Assembly (NCBI GenBank): GCA_021791455.1
Contig: JAJYWM010000066.1
Location: 1-7,232, forward strand
Origin: a bacterium
GTDB lineage: Bacteria > Chloroflexota > Dormibacteria > UBA8260 > Bog-877
Direction: 5' to 3'
DNA length: 7,232 nt
The notes under the pieces are model-generated. The model was not told where the DNA came from. It did no database searches and saw only the letters and a list, made by a program, of their open reading frames with translations. A program made the translations under genes and the position numbers. Positions 1 to 6,171 of this stretch are shown piece by piece. Position 1 is the first letter of the stretch. Each line of letters opens with the position of its first letter.

Positions 1-918
1 CACCAGCCAGCCGCTGCTGGCGACCAGATACCGCCCGGGTTCAATCGCCAGGCGGACGGGCGAGGGGGTGCCAGCTGATCGGAGCTCCGCATCGAAGGCC
101 AGGCGAAAGTCCTGGGGGCTGGGCCCGACCCCGGACGCGGCGGGGAATCCGCCGCCCACATCCACGGTGTCGACCTCGGCATGTGTGGCGGCCAGCGCGC
201 CCGCCAAATGGCAGGCCCGCTCGGCGGCTGCGGCCCAGGCACCGGGGCTGCGCAGCTGAGAGCCCACATGGACATGCACTCCGCGCAGGCGGACCGCGGT
301 CCCAGCCCCCGCGATCTCATCCGCCAGATCGCACAGCTCCGCTGCGGCGAGGCCGAACTTGCTCTCGGCAGCGCCCACCCGCAGGCCGGAATGGGTGTCG
401 GGATCCACCCCGGGGTTGAGTCGCAGCAACACGTCCAGGGACTTTTCGCGACTCAGCCCACGGGCTCGGTTGACCAGCTCCCTGGTCTCCTCCGCCGATT
501 CGAGGGTGACCCAGCGCAGGGGCGCTCCCGACCGGGCCGCGGCGACCGCCAGCTCCAGGTCCTGGTCACGCTTGCCGATCCCCTCCAGGGTGATCTGTGA
601 GTTGGGCACACCGGCTTGGGAGGCGGCCTGCCACTCCCCCAGGGAGACCACGTTGGCACCCAGTCCGGAGCCCCCCAGCCGCCCCACGATGGCCGGCAGG
701 GGGTTCGCCTTCAGGGAGTAGCTGACCATCCAGGGGGCGGGGAACGCGGATCGCAGCCGCACGGCACAGCTGTCGAGCTCCGCCAGATCGGTCAGATAAC
801 AGGGGGTCCCATACCGCTCGGCCGCCGCGGCTGCGGCGGCCACGATGCGCCCACCCGGTGCACCCTCAGGGGAAGGCGGCACGGCTCTCCCCCACCACCG
901 CTGCGGTGCGTCCGACAT
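1..918 (-). CDS. lysA: Diaminopimelate decarboxylase (PLP-dependent, fold III), N-terminal part, truncated by window edge
   Basis: By family, this cytosolic enzyme decarboxylates meso-diaminopimelate to L-lysine, the last step of lysine biosynthesis. The 306 visible codons carry the fold-III signature in order: YGTPCYLTD near residue 36; the PLP lysine K70 in YSLKANP; GANVVSLGEWQAA at 87-99; the E-S pair at 140-141; LRLNPGVDPDTHSG at 165-178 followed by ESKFG; GVHVHVGSQL at 213-222; DVGGGF at 253-258; and the phosphate-binding EPGR at 293-296. The C-terminal beta domain with the second active-site Cys/Asp/Tyr lies outside, since full members run to about 420-450 residues. ATG at 918 is the first ATG in frame and has no clear Shine-Dalgarno. 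The frame stays open up to 1104, where only one TTG near 1095 is available, so a longer N-terminus is less likely. A related amino-acid decarboxylase of secondary metabolism is possible but not favoured. Confidence 0.9.
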   Translation of the reverse strand, partial: MSDAPQRWWGRAVPPSPEGAPGGRIVAAAAAAAERYGTPCYLTDLAELDSCAVRLRSAFPAPWMVSYSLKANPLPAIVGRLGGSGLGANVVSLGEWQAASQAGVPNSQITLEGIGKRDQDLELAVAAARSGAPLRWVTLESAEETRELVNRARGLSREKSLDVLLRLNPGVDPDTHSGLRVGAAESKFGLAAAELCDLADEIAGAGTAVRLRGVHVHVGSQLRSPGAWAAAAERACHLAGALAATHAEVDTVDVGGGFPAASGVGPSPQDFRLAFDAELRSAGTPSPVRLAIEPGRYLVASSGWLV

Positions 919-1036
919 CGAACTGAGGCGACCGGCAGGGACAAGCGGCTGCGGATCGCCAAGGGAGTCGGCGATGGAGGTGGTGCCCCACTGCAGGCGT
1001 GCGTACGAACCAGGCCGCGGGTGACAGCAGCCGGGG

Positions 1037-1054
1037 TTGCCGCGGGCGCGGCAA
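1037..1054. promoter_or_regulatory. 18-nt palindrome upstream of lysA, possible operator
   Basis: TTGCCGCG and CGCGGCAA are perfect 8-nt inverted arms separated by GG. The two-base centre is too small for an RNA hairpin loop without losing pairs, so a protein-binding dyad is the more natural reading. It lies about 120 bp before the lysA start. No promoter elements were recognised next to it, and in sequence this GC-rich such palindromes can arise by chance. Confidence 0.3.
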
Positions 1055-1327
1055 GGCGCGGGCCGAGCCTGCTGCAGGCGTGGGCCAATGCCCAATCCAG
1101 ACCCTCAACGCCTCCGCACCGATGGGCCTGCCGCCGGAAGCACCGCCGGCACCGACTGAGTGGGGCCAGAGGGCCTGCGGTCGCACGCGGCCCGGGGGTC
1201 TGCGAGCTGGGGGCGGCCAGGTTGGACCGTCCGTCGAGGGCTCACGCATGGGAGCCGACTATAAGGACCCCGGTACCCACCCAGACCCTCCGGGCCCCCG
1301 TGACGGGACCCAGAGTGGCCCAGGCGC

Positions 1328-1351
1328 CGGGATCGACGCACACCGATCCGG
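1328..1351 (-). terminator. Weak hairpin downstream of satP
   Basis: GGATCG (1330-1335) and CGATCC (1344-1349) are complementary around an 8-nt loop. Further C/G pairs are possible outside if one base bulges. It lies about 22 nt beyond the satP stop codon. There is no U-tract, so intrinsic termination is doubtful. Confidence 0.25.
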
Positions 1352-1372
1352 ATGGGCTTGCCGTGCGGGCGT

Positions 1373-1966
1373 TCAGAGCGCCAGGTGGAAACCTAGGGCG
1401 AAGTTGAGGGTGGCGGCGTACATCAGGTAGATCAGCCACGCGCCGGTGATGATGTGGAAGAAGCCCAGCGCCTTCTCGCCCATGTCACCGGCAAGCTTGA
1501 AGCTGGCGAAGATGTCCGCAATGTAGACCAGGAGCAGCCCCAGGAAGAGGGTCCCCACCGGCCAGTCCCCGGCGTGGTAGAAGACGATCAGCCCCAGCAG
1601 GGATATGAAGCTGAAGGAGATCGCCATGTAGCCGTTGGGCCTCGGATCCGCGCCGCGCATCCGGTTGTAGCCGATCGCGAACCAGTGGACCCCGTACGCG
1701 GAGAAGGCGAGGGCCGCCATGTAGAGCGGCCCGGCGGTGAAGGTGTGGAACCACGCCAGGCCCACGAAGAGGTAGGTGCCGGTCAGGAACTGGAGGAAGC
1801 CCGGCATCCAGATGCCCCAGACCCCGGTCGCCAGATTCACCTGGGCCTCCTTCTTGGGGAAACCGAAGAGCTCCTGGGGCCCGTAGATGATGTAACCGGT
1901 CGCCAGGCCGAAGAAGCCCAGGGCGAGTGGTGGAAACGCCGACGCGGGCAGGGAAACTATGGTCAT
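1373..1966 (-). CDS. Acetate/succinate transporter, SatP/YaaH (GPR1/FUN34/YaaH, AceTr) family
   Basis: A 197-residue membrane protein, the usual length for bacterial SatP, which takes up acetate and succinate with protons across the cytoplasmic membrane. Six hydrophobic segments are visible at roughly 11-29, 48-69, 80-100, 112-131, 135-155 and 166-190. The family's central motif is clear as AFSAYGVHWFAIG (87-99), matching the F-T-S-Y-G-x-F-W region of SatP. The last helix, LGFFHIITGAWLIYLMYAA, also fits. The N-terminal NPAPLGL signature is altered to FPPLALG, so substrate range may differ. The ATG at 1966 follows an AAAGGGGG ribosome-binding site at good spacing and a recognisable promoter. 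The gene appears monocistronic, with about 450 bp of gene-free DNA behind it. AmiS/UreI channels were considered but fit less well. Confidence 0.85.
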   Translation of the reverse strand: MTIVSLPASAFPPLALGFFGLATGYIIYGPQELFGFPKKEAQVNLATGVWGIWMPGFLQFLTGTYLFVGLAWFHTFTAGPLYMAALAFSAYGVHWFAIGYNRMRGADPRPNGYMAISFSFISLLGLIVFYHAGDWPVGTLFLGLLLVYIADIFASFKLAGDMGEKALGFFHIITGAWLIYLMYAATLNFALGFHLAL

Positions 1967-1967
1967 G

Positions 1968-1978
1968 ACACCCCCTTT
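1968..1978 (-). promoter_or_regulatory. Ribosome binding site of the satP-family gene
   Basis: On the minus strand AAAGGGGG precedes the ATG at 1966 by about 4 nt, counted from the last G of the run. It supports this start over any downstream alternative. Confidence 0.6.
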
Positions 1979-1987
1979 CTAAAAGAC

Positions 1988-2011
1988 AGTTGCTTGCACC
2001 GGCAAGCAACT
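1988..2011. promoter_or_regulatory. 24-nt perfect inverted repeat over the satP -10 region (candidate operator)
   Basis: AGTTGCTTGC (1988-1997) and GCAAGCAACT (2002-2011) are perfect 10-nt inverted arms around ACCG. The dyad covers the predicted -10 hexamer and the expected transcription start of the transporter, a typical repressor site. TTGC...GCAA dyads of this size are common for MarR/TetR-type repressors, but the regulator is not in the window. As RNA it could also form a 10-bp hairpin in the leader if transcription starts upstream of it. Confidence 0.6.
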
Positions 2012-2036
2012 TATCTGTTGGGGAAGCTCTCGTCAA
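2008..2036 (-). promoter_or_regulatory. Sigma-70-type promoter for the satP-family gene
   Basis: Minus strand: -35 TTGACG at 2036-2031, a 17-nt spacer, and -10 TAAGTT at 2013-2008, which fits the TAnnnT form usual in high-GC bacteria. The expected start is near 2000, leaving a leader of about 35 nt before the ATG. The hexamers and spacing are seen directly; activity is inferred. Confidence 0.55.
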
Positions 2037-2203
2037 GAGGCTGCCTCCGGATGCAGGAGCATTTCATAGTGGGTCGGGGGAAGTCGAGTTGAGGAGGACT
2101 GGCTGTTTGGTCTGAGATCGGCGATCAGGGAATCCGGGTCGGAATCCATCTTCACCGTCGGAGAGCAGCAGTCCTGTTAGAGCACGCAGGAATAGGCGAG
2201 GCA

Positions 2204-2234
2204 GGGAGCAGGGCAGGAGGGGTTGGGAGCAGGG
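2204..2234 (+). other. G-quadruplex-type G-tract cluster
   Basis: Five runs of three or four G (2204-2206, 2211-2213, 2219-2222, 2225-2227, 2232-2234) are separated by loops of 4, 5, 2 and 4 nt, meeting the usual G4 pattern on the plus strand. GGGAGCAGGG occurs twice, at 2204-2213 and 2225-2234. It sits immediately behind the stop codon of the minus-strand DUF6788-like gene, so the G-rich strand is that gene's template strand. Confidence 0.45.
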
Positions 2235-2648
2235 CTACTGAGACCTGGCAGGCCTGCGGCCGCGGTGGACTTTGGTGGTCGCGGGGGACTGGCGGGGAGT
2301 ACCGGGGGAGACTGGAGTTCCGACTACGGCAAGGGTGAGTTCTTGAAGTTCGGCAATCAGGGTCCGTAGGCGTTTGGCATTTTCGAACAGGGGCCGGTAC
2401 TCGGCCAGTTCCGGTTCGGCCAGCCGGCGGGTGACCGTCTTGCTGTCTGCCTTAAGGGTCCACACAGCATAGGGGCCGTGAAGCCGTGCGGGGTCGGTGG
2501 CACACTTGCAGGTAGTGCTACCGCAACGGAAATAGCCCTCGGAGAGCGATCCCGGGAGGGCCAAGCCTGTCTGAGCCAGATCATCCGCGATCCGTTTGAG
2601 CGCGGTCTGCTGTTGCTTGGTGACCTTCACCTCCAGACCATTCGACAA
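2235..2648 (-). CDS. DUF6788-like small protein
   Basis: A 137-residue protein of unknown function. The core GYFRCGSTTCKCATDPARLHGPYAVWT (about 38-63) has the Cys pattern C42, C47, C49 and the HGPY motif that I associate with the DUF6788 family; the Cys/His set could bind a metal. A helical, probably coiled segment follows (about 79-108), then a basic tail rich in Arg and Pro. Proteins of this type are often found next to transposases, and here a transposase gene lies divergently 194 bp away. The start is uncertain: TTG at 2648 gives the longest form, GTG at 2630 is possible, and neither has a clear ribosome-binding site. The probable IS end at 2676 is only 27 bp upstream, so the original promoter may have been replaced or lost. 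Confidence 0.65.
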   Translation of the reverse strand: MSNGLEVKVTKQQQTALKRIADDLAQTGLALPGSLSEGYFRCGSTTCKCATDPARLHGPYAVWTLKADSKTVTRRLAEPELAEYRPLFENAKRLRTLIAELQELTLAVVGTPVSPGTPRQSPATTKVHRGRRPARSQ

Positions 2649-2704
2649 CCAGATCGGGTAGCTGCCGATAATTGTAGTTGCAGCTTAGCTCAGCGCATGT
2701 TGTG

Positions 2705-2720
2705 CTGCTGAGATCAGCAG
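2705..2720. repeat. Inverted repeat near the IS left end
   Basis: CTGCTGA (2705-2711) and TCAGCAG (2714-2720) are perfect arms around GA. CTCAGC upstream (2689-2694) can pair alternatively with GCTGAG (2707-2712). This lies between the candidate IS left terminus and the transposase start, where a regulatory or transposase-binding dyad would be expected. No function is demonstrated. Confidence 0.3.
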
Positions 2721-2841
2721 GGCAACATCGGCCGTCGAGCAAGCGCCCCTGATCCAGCTGGATCCGGTCCCAGGATTCCGCTTCGGAGGCCAGTACTCCC
2801 CGGTCCGCCAAGGTCAGCAGGCCCTGGTCCTGGCGAGGTCG

Positions 2842-4923
2842 ATGCCGATCCACCTGTTTGACGCCAGTAACCGCGGCGAGACCGCCTATGTGATGGGCAG
2901 CTTGGCTGCGGTCGGCGGTGCCAGCAGGGTTGAGATCGCGCGTGCCTTGGGAGTCCACCGCAACACCGTGGCGCGAGTCCAGCGGCGCCTGGAAGAAGGC
3001 GGGATCGGAGTGGTGGTGCGGACCAAGCACGGTCCCAAGGGTCCCCACAAGGTCATCGCCGAGATCCGTGGGCTGGTGCTCGACAACAGCAAGCTCTCCT
3101 CCGCGCAGGTGAGCCAGCTGGTGTTTGAGAAGGCGGGGGCAAGAGTCAATCCGGTCTACATCCGCCAGCTGCGCAAGCAGGCCGCCAGTCGCCAGGAGGA
3201 GCTGCAACTGCGAGATGGCGGGTCCCTAACGAGAGAGGGATTGCGAGCAGAGGAGACGGACGTGGCTCCGTCGGAGCTGGAGAAGCTGCCGGTGGTGGCC
3301 CTTGTAGCGTTAGCGGAGCAGACGCCGCCCGTAGTTGAGCCCCCGGCGGTGGTGCCGGAGGTGGCGCGGGGTCGGGCATGGGGACTGCGCTGTACCACCC
3401 CGCCCTGGAGGTGCTGGGGCTGGTGGATGCGGCCCGGAAGTGCTTCCGACTGCCTCGGTCCGAGCTCTTCGGGGTAAGGGCAGTGATGCTGACCCTGTTC
3501 TTCCTCACCCTGCTCAGCCAGACCACGGTGGAGGCGGCCAAGCATCTGCGCCGCTTCGAGTTCGGGCCCGTGATCGGGGCCGGACGGGCTCCGGCGGTGA
3601 AGTCGCTGCGGCGCAAGTTGGCAGAGCTGGTGCAGCAGAATGGCGCGGGCCGCTTCCAGGAACTACTGGTCAAGAGCCGGGTGGAGCAGGCCGTGGTGGC
3701 CACCGCGTACCTGTACGTGGATGGGCACATGAAGATGTACTCCGGCAAGCGCAAGTTGGCGGAGTGCTGGAACACCCAGCGCCAGCGGCCCCTGCCGGGA
3801 TGCTGACCCAGTTCGTCAACGACATCCAAGGCCGGCCGCTGTTGTTCGTGACCGAGGAGGCCAACGTCACCCTGGCCAAGGCGATGCCCAGAGTGGCCAA
3901 GGCGATCCGCAGCGTCTTGGGGGACCGCTCCTTCACGGTGATCTTCGACCGGGGTGGGTACGACGGCAAACTGTTCAGCTGGCTGAAGGCGAAGAAGATC
4001 GACTTCGTCACCTATCAGCAGGGGGATCCGAACCTGGCCAGAGAACTCTTCTCGCGCAATGAGACCAAGTTCGAAGGCAAGAAAGTGCGCTTTGGATCGC
4101 CGAGGACCAGGTGGTAATTGCCAAGAGCGGACCCTGGCGACGGATCGTGGTACGCACCAAGAACGGCCATCAAACGCCGATTCTGACCAGCGTGACCAAG
4201 CTGCCCGCGGCTCGGGTCGCGGTGCTGATGTTCGCGCGCTGGCGGCAGGAGAACTTCGCCAAGTACACCGAAGAGCACATGGGCTTGGACCGGTTGCTGG
4301 GCTACGCCTACCAGGCCGCTGATGGCCGCCAGCTGGTCCCCAAACCCAAGCGCCAAGAGGCAAAACCTACGCTCAAGGAGAAGCGCCAGCAGCTGAGCAA
4401 GCTGCGCTCCATGCTAGGGCAGGTGGTGCTGGACGAACCACGGGATGCCTCCCGGAGCACCCACGGGCTGAAGACCGCTCCGAACGGGAAGATGAAGCAG
4501 ATCCGGCAATTGGAGGCAGAGGTAGCGGCGCTACTGCAGCAGCGCTCTGCTCTGGCTGCGCACGTGCCCCTGAGCGAAGTCGGCGGCCGCGACGTCATGC
4601 GCTTGGAGCAGAAGGCCATCATCGACCGCGTCAAGATGACCGCCTACAACGCCGAGGAGTGGCTCCTCGAGCGCCTCGCACCCCACTACTCCAACTCCGA
4701 CGACCTCCGGCTCCTGCTGCGCTCCTTCGCCGAGTTGTCCGGCGAGATCCGTCGCACCGCTCAGGGGCTGGTGATCACCCTCGATCCCCCCGACACCCCG
4801 ATCTACCGAGGGACCCTGCGGGGTCTCTGTGCCGACCTGAGTCAGTTGGGAGCCACCTTCCCTGGCACCGACCTACCGGTCACCTACCACGTCGCGGTGC
4901 GCCATTCCGAACGCGCTGCTTGA
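2842..4923 (+). pseudogene. DDE transposase, three frameshifts
   Basis: By family, this transposase would cut and join its element's ends through a D-D-E metal site. The product is spread over three frames: frame 1 to about 3380, frame 3 to about 3798, frame 2 to about 4092, then frame 1 to the stop. Each junction needs one extra base, near GGGG (3380-3383), GGG (3797-3799) and TTTGG (4091-4095). Restoring them gives about 694 residues. Visible parts are an N-terminal helix-turn-helix, SRVEIARALGVHRNTVARVQ, and a second helical segment; a Pro/Val-rich linker; the first Asp in YVDGH (3720-3722); the second in VIFDRGGYDGKLF (3947-3949); the likely Glu in RWRQENF (4249-4251); then a C-terminal helical region. 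The motifs resemble the large actinobacterial/Chloroflexi transposases with VDGH and VFDRGGW. The frame is open upstream to 2689, so the N-terminus may be longer. Confidence 0.8.
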
Positions 4924-4966
4924 CCCTCTGTGTCCAGTGGTCTGAACTTATGGATGGGCGGGTCGG

Positions 4967-5707
4967 TCAGCCAACGGGTCGGGTACCTTCGACCAGGTAC
5001 CAGGCGTGATTTTTGTAGATCGCCCGTTGGTCGTCTGGCATCTGGGCGTGTTCAACCTGGTCGATCCAGCAAAGCTCTTCGGCCATGACGTCCACCAGCC
5101 CGGCCCGCCGCCACAGGTTGCGGGCGGGGTCGAGGCTGCGGACGTGGCGGAACGGAAGGAGCATGTCAATCTCGGTCCCGGGAGGGTAGTGACCGAAGTC
5201 CGCCTCCTCTGTCCACAGGGCGTCCAAGCTGACCACCCGGCCGCCGGGTCTGGTTAGTTCGACCCAGGCTTTCACAGCGGCCTCGGGCCGGAGAAGGGTC
5301 CACAGCAGGTGACGGGAGATGATGGCGTCGGCTGGACCGACATCGGCGGGGGGACGCTCGGCCTCGCCGAGGACGAGGCGGAGGTTGATCAGGGCCCGGG
5401 CTTGGGCGGTCGCCTGGCACACCCGCAGCATCTCTTCGGACAGGTCGAGTCCGATGACGTCATGGCCCAGCTCGGCGAGCAGGAGGCAGATCACACCGGT
5501 GCCGCAGCCGATGTCGATGATGGTGATCGGATCGTCGGGAGGGAACATCCGGGCAAGCAAACTGGACCAGGCCCTGGCCTCGAGGTCGGTCTTCAGCCCA
5601 TGGCCCCAGGTGTTGTCATAGCTGGAAGCGGCGGCGTCCCAGGTCTGGCGGATGATCGAGGTGATCTGTTCGGGCGACTGTGTCCCGCGTGAGGCTTCAG
5701 AGGTCAT
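4967..5707 (-). CDS. Class I SAM-dependent methyltransferase
   Basis: A 246-residue cytosolic methyltransferase; the substrate is unknown. Motif I is DIGCGTG at 65-71, the acidic residue at the end of strand 2 is D88 in GLDLS, and SRHLLWTL (131-138) followed by LTRPGGRVVSLD (151-162) forms the motif-IV and post-motif region. The N-terminus, with WDAAASSYDNTWGHG, fits small-molecule methyltransferases of the Methyltransf_11/25 type. The start at 5707 is chosen because AGGAGG lies at 5717-5722, 9 nt upstream. The frame extends to an in-frame GTG at 5755, but that would put the ribosome-binding site inside the coding region. The gene converges on the transposase with a 43-bp gap and is flanked on both sides by inward-facing right ends of the same IS, so it looks like cargo or a captured gene. 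Its frame is intact, unlike its neighbours. Confidence 0.85.
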   Translation of the reverse strand: MTSEASRGTQSPEQITSIIRQTWDAAASSYDNTWGHGLKTDLEARAWSSLLARMFPPDDPITIIDIGCGTGVICLLLAELGHDVIGLDLSEEMLRVCQATAQARALINLRLVLGEAERPPADVGPADAIISRHLLWTLLRPEAAVKAWVELTRPGGRVVSLDALWTEEADFGHYPPGTEIDMLLPFRHVRSLDPARNLWRRAGLVDVMAEELCWIDQVEHAQMPDDQRAIYKNHAWYLVEGTRPVG

Positions 5708-5716
5708 CTTCGCGTT

Positions 5717-5722
5717 CCTCCT
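5717..5722 (-). promoter_or_regulatory. Shine-Dalgarno AGGAGG of the methyltransferase gene
   Basis: A perfect AGGAGG on the minus strand, 9 nt before the ATG at 5707. It decides the start in favour of the 246-residue form. No clear promoter hexamers were found between it and the divergent RHH fragment. Confidence 0.7.
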
Positions 5723-5780
5723 GCTGCACTCGTCGGTCTGCTGGCAAGCTACCACACTGGGGCTGGTGGCGACGGCAGTG

Positions 5781-5990
5781 GTGGCGGTGCCAAGCAGCTG
5801 TTCAACATCTATCTGCCGGCGGGTTTGGTGCGCCGGGCGAACCGTGCAGCGGTCGATTCAGGTCAGTCGTTGTTGGCGTACACGGCCAGCGCGCTCAAGG
5901 GCTATCTACAAGGCGGTGGATGCGGACCGGTGTGGATGGTGCCGATCTGCTACCCCCGCGACGTGGTGACGTCGATCGACTCCCAGCAGG
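5781..5990 (+). pseudogene. Ribbon-helix-helix (CopG/Arc-like) protein fragment, possibly with the start of a VOC domain
   Basis: The frame at 5792-5908 reads KQLFNIYLPAGLVRRANRAA followed by VDSGQSLLAYTASALKGYL. This is the beta strand plus two helices of a ribbon-helix-helix DNA-binding protein of the (K)QFNVYLP...AIDxGxSLSAxVxxALxxYL type. No start codon stands in that frame nearby. GTG at 5781, read with one added A near 5791, would give a natural N-terminus MAVPKQLFNIYLP, so a single-base loss is likely. Downstream, VWMVPICYPRDVVTSID (about 5930-5980) faintly resembles the first strand of a glyoxalase/VOC domain. The reading then runs into the inverted IS remnant from 6043. The original role would be a small regulator or antitoxin-like protein. 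It is divergent from the methyltransferase, with 73 bp between starts. Confidence 0.5.
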
Positions 5991-6042
5991 CGATGGACGT
6001 GGAGCGTGGATCCGTCTCGTGCCCGGGTGCTGGGCTGAGTTG

Positions 6043-6171
6043 CAGACCACTGGCCATAGAGGGTCGAGCATCGCGCTCGGAATCGTGCACCGCGACGTGG
6101 TAGGTGACCCGTAGGTCGGTCCCAGAGGAGGTGGCTCCCAACTGGCTCAGGTCGGCCCAGAGACCCCGTAG
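6043..6171 (-). mobile_element. Inverted 129-bp remnant of the IS 3' end
   Basis: Read on the minus strand, this segment matches 4816-4944 over 129 aligned bases without gaps, with 14 mismatches by my hand count (about 89%). It encodes LRGLWADLSQLGATSSGTDL and RVTYHVAVHDSERDA, the counterpart of the transposase C-terminus. Here the TGA stop has become CGA, so the frame runs on. Similarity continues past the stop position to CCAGTGGTCTG, which places the common IS right end just beyond it (AGTTGCAG on the plus strand at 6038-6045). The rest of this copy is missing: at 6172 the sequence switches to the CinA-like pseudogene. The degree of divergence suggests an older or separately acquired copy. 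Confidence 0.85.

Larger units (their letters stand above)
919..1372. other. Gene-free interval between lysA and satP
   Basis: About 450 bp of GC-rich sequence. Frames are open on both strands here, as expected for high GC, but none shows a recognisable domain. It holds an 18-nt palindrome (1037-1054), an 11-nt direct repeat CTGCAGGCGTG (991-1001 and 1072-1082) and a weak hairpin behind satP (1328-1351). No tRNA-like cloverleaf or convincing promoter was found by eye. It presumably carries the lysA promoter region on the minus strand. Confidence 0.55.
2676..4948 (+). mobile_element. Insertion sequence with long DDE transposase (candidate boundaries)
   Basis: The element contains the transposase pseudogene at 2842-4923. 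The right end is supported by comparison with a second, inverted remnant at 6043-6171: similarity continues 21 nt past the stop codon and fades after 4944-4948. The left boundary is tentative. AGTTGCAG at 2676-2683 reads inward exactly as the outer end of the second copy (6038-6045), and copy 1's own right end reads AGTTCAG, one base shorter. That suggests short terminal inverted repeats and a length of about 2.27 kb. No target duplication is evident. The DUF6788-like gene falls just outside on this model; if it belongs to the element, the left end lies near 2200. Confidence 0.5.

Noticed and set aside
616..1407. Long plus-strand open frame (263 codons)
   Set aside because: It overlaps lysA on the opposite strand and then the gene-free interval. 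Its composition is Arg/Gly/Pro-rich with no domain, typical of a high-GC shadow frame.
1373..1966. AmiS/UreI urea-amide channel as the identity of the membrane protein
   Set aside because: Length and helix number fit, but the AFSAYGVHWFAIG motif and helix order match the SatP/YaaH family better.
1454..2092. Plus-strand open frame of 212 codons opposite the transporter
   Set aside because: It is antisense to the clear SatP-family gene, rich in Glu/Gly/Arg/His, with no motif.
2101..2115. TGGTCTGA near 2107 as a third copy of the IS right end
   Set aside because: Only eight bases match the end at 4938-4945 and the flanks do not agree, so chance is sufficient.
3146..4363. Minus-strand open frame of 405 codons opposite the transposase
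   Set aside because: The plus strand carries the conserved transposase motifs. The minus product is a low-complexity shadow.
2842..4923. Programmed -1 frameshifting in the transposase
   Set aside because: Three separate shifts would be needed and none of the sites is a canonical X-XXY-YYZ slippery heptamer. Base loss is simpler.
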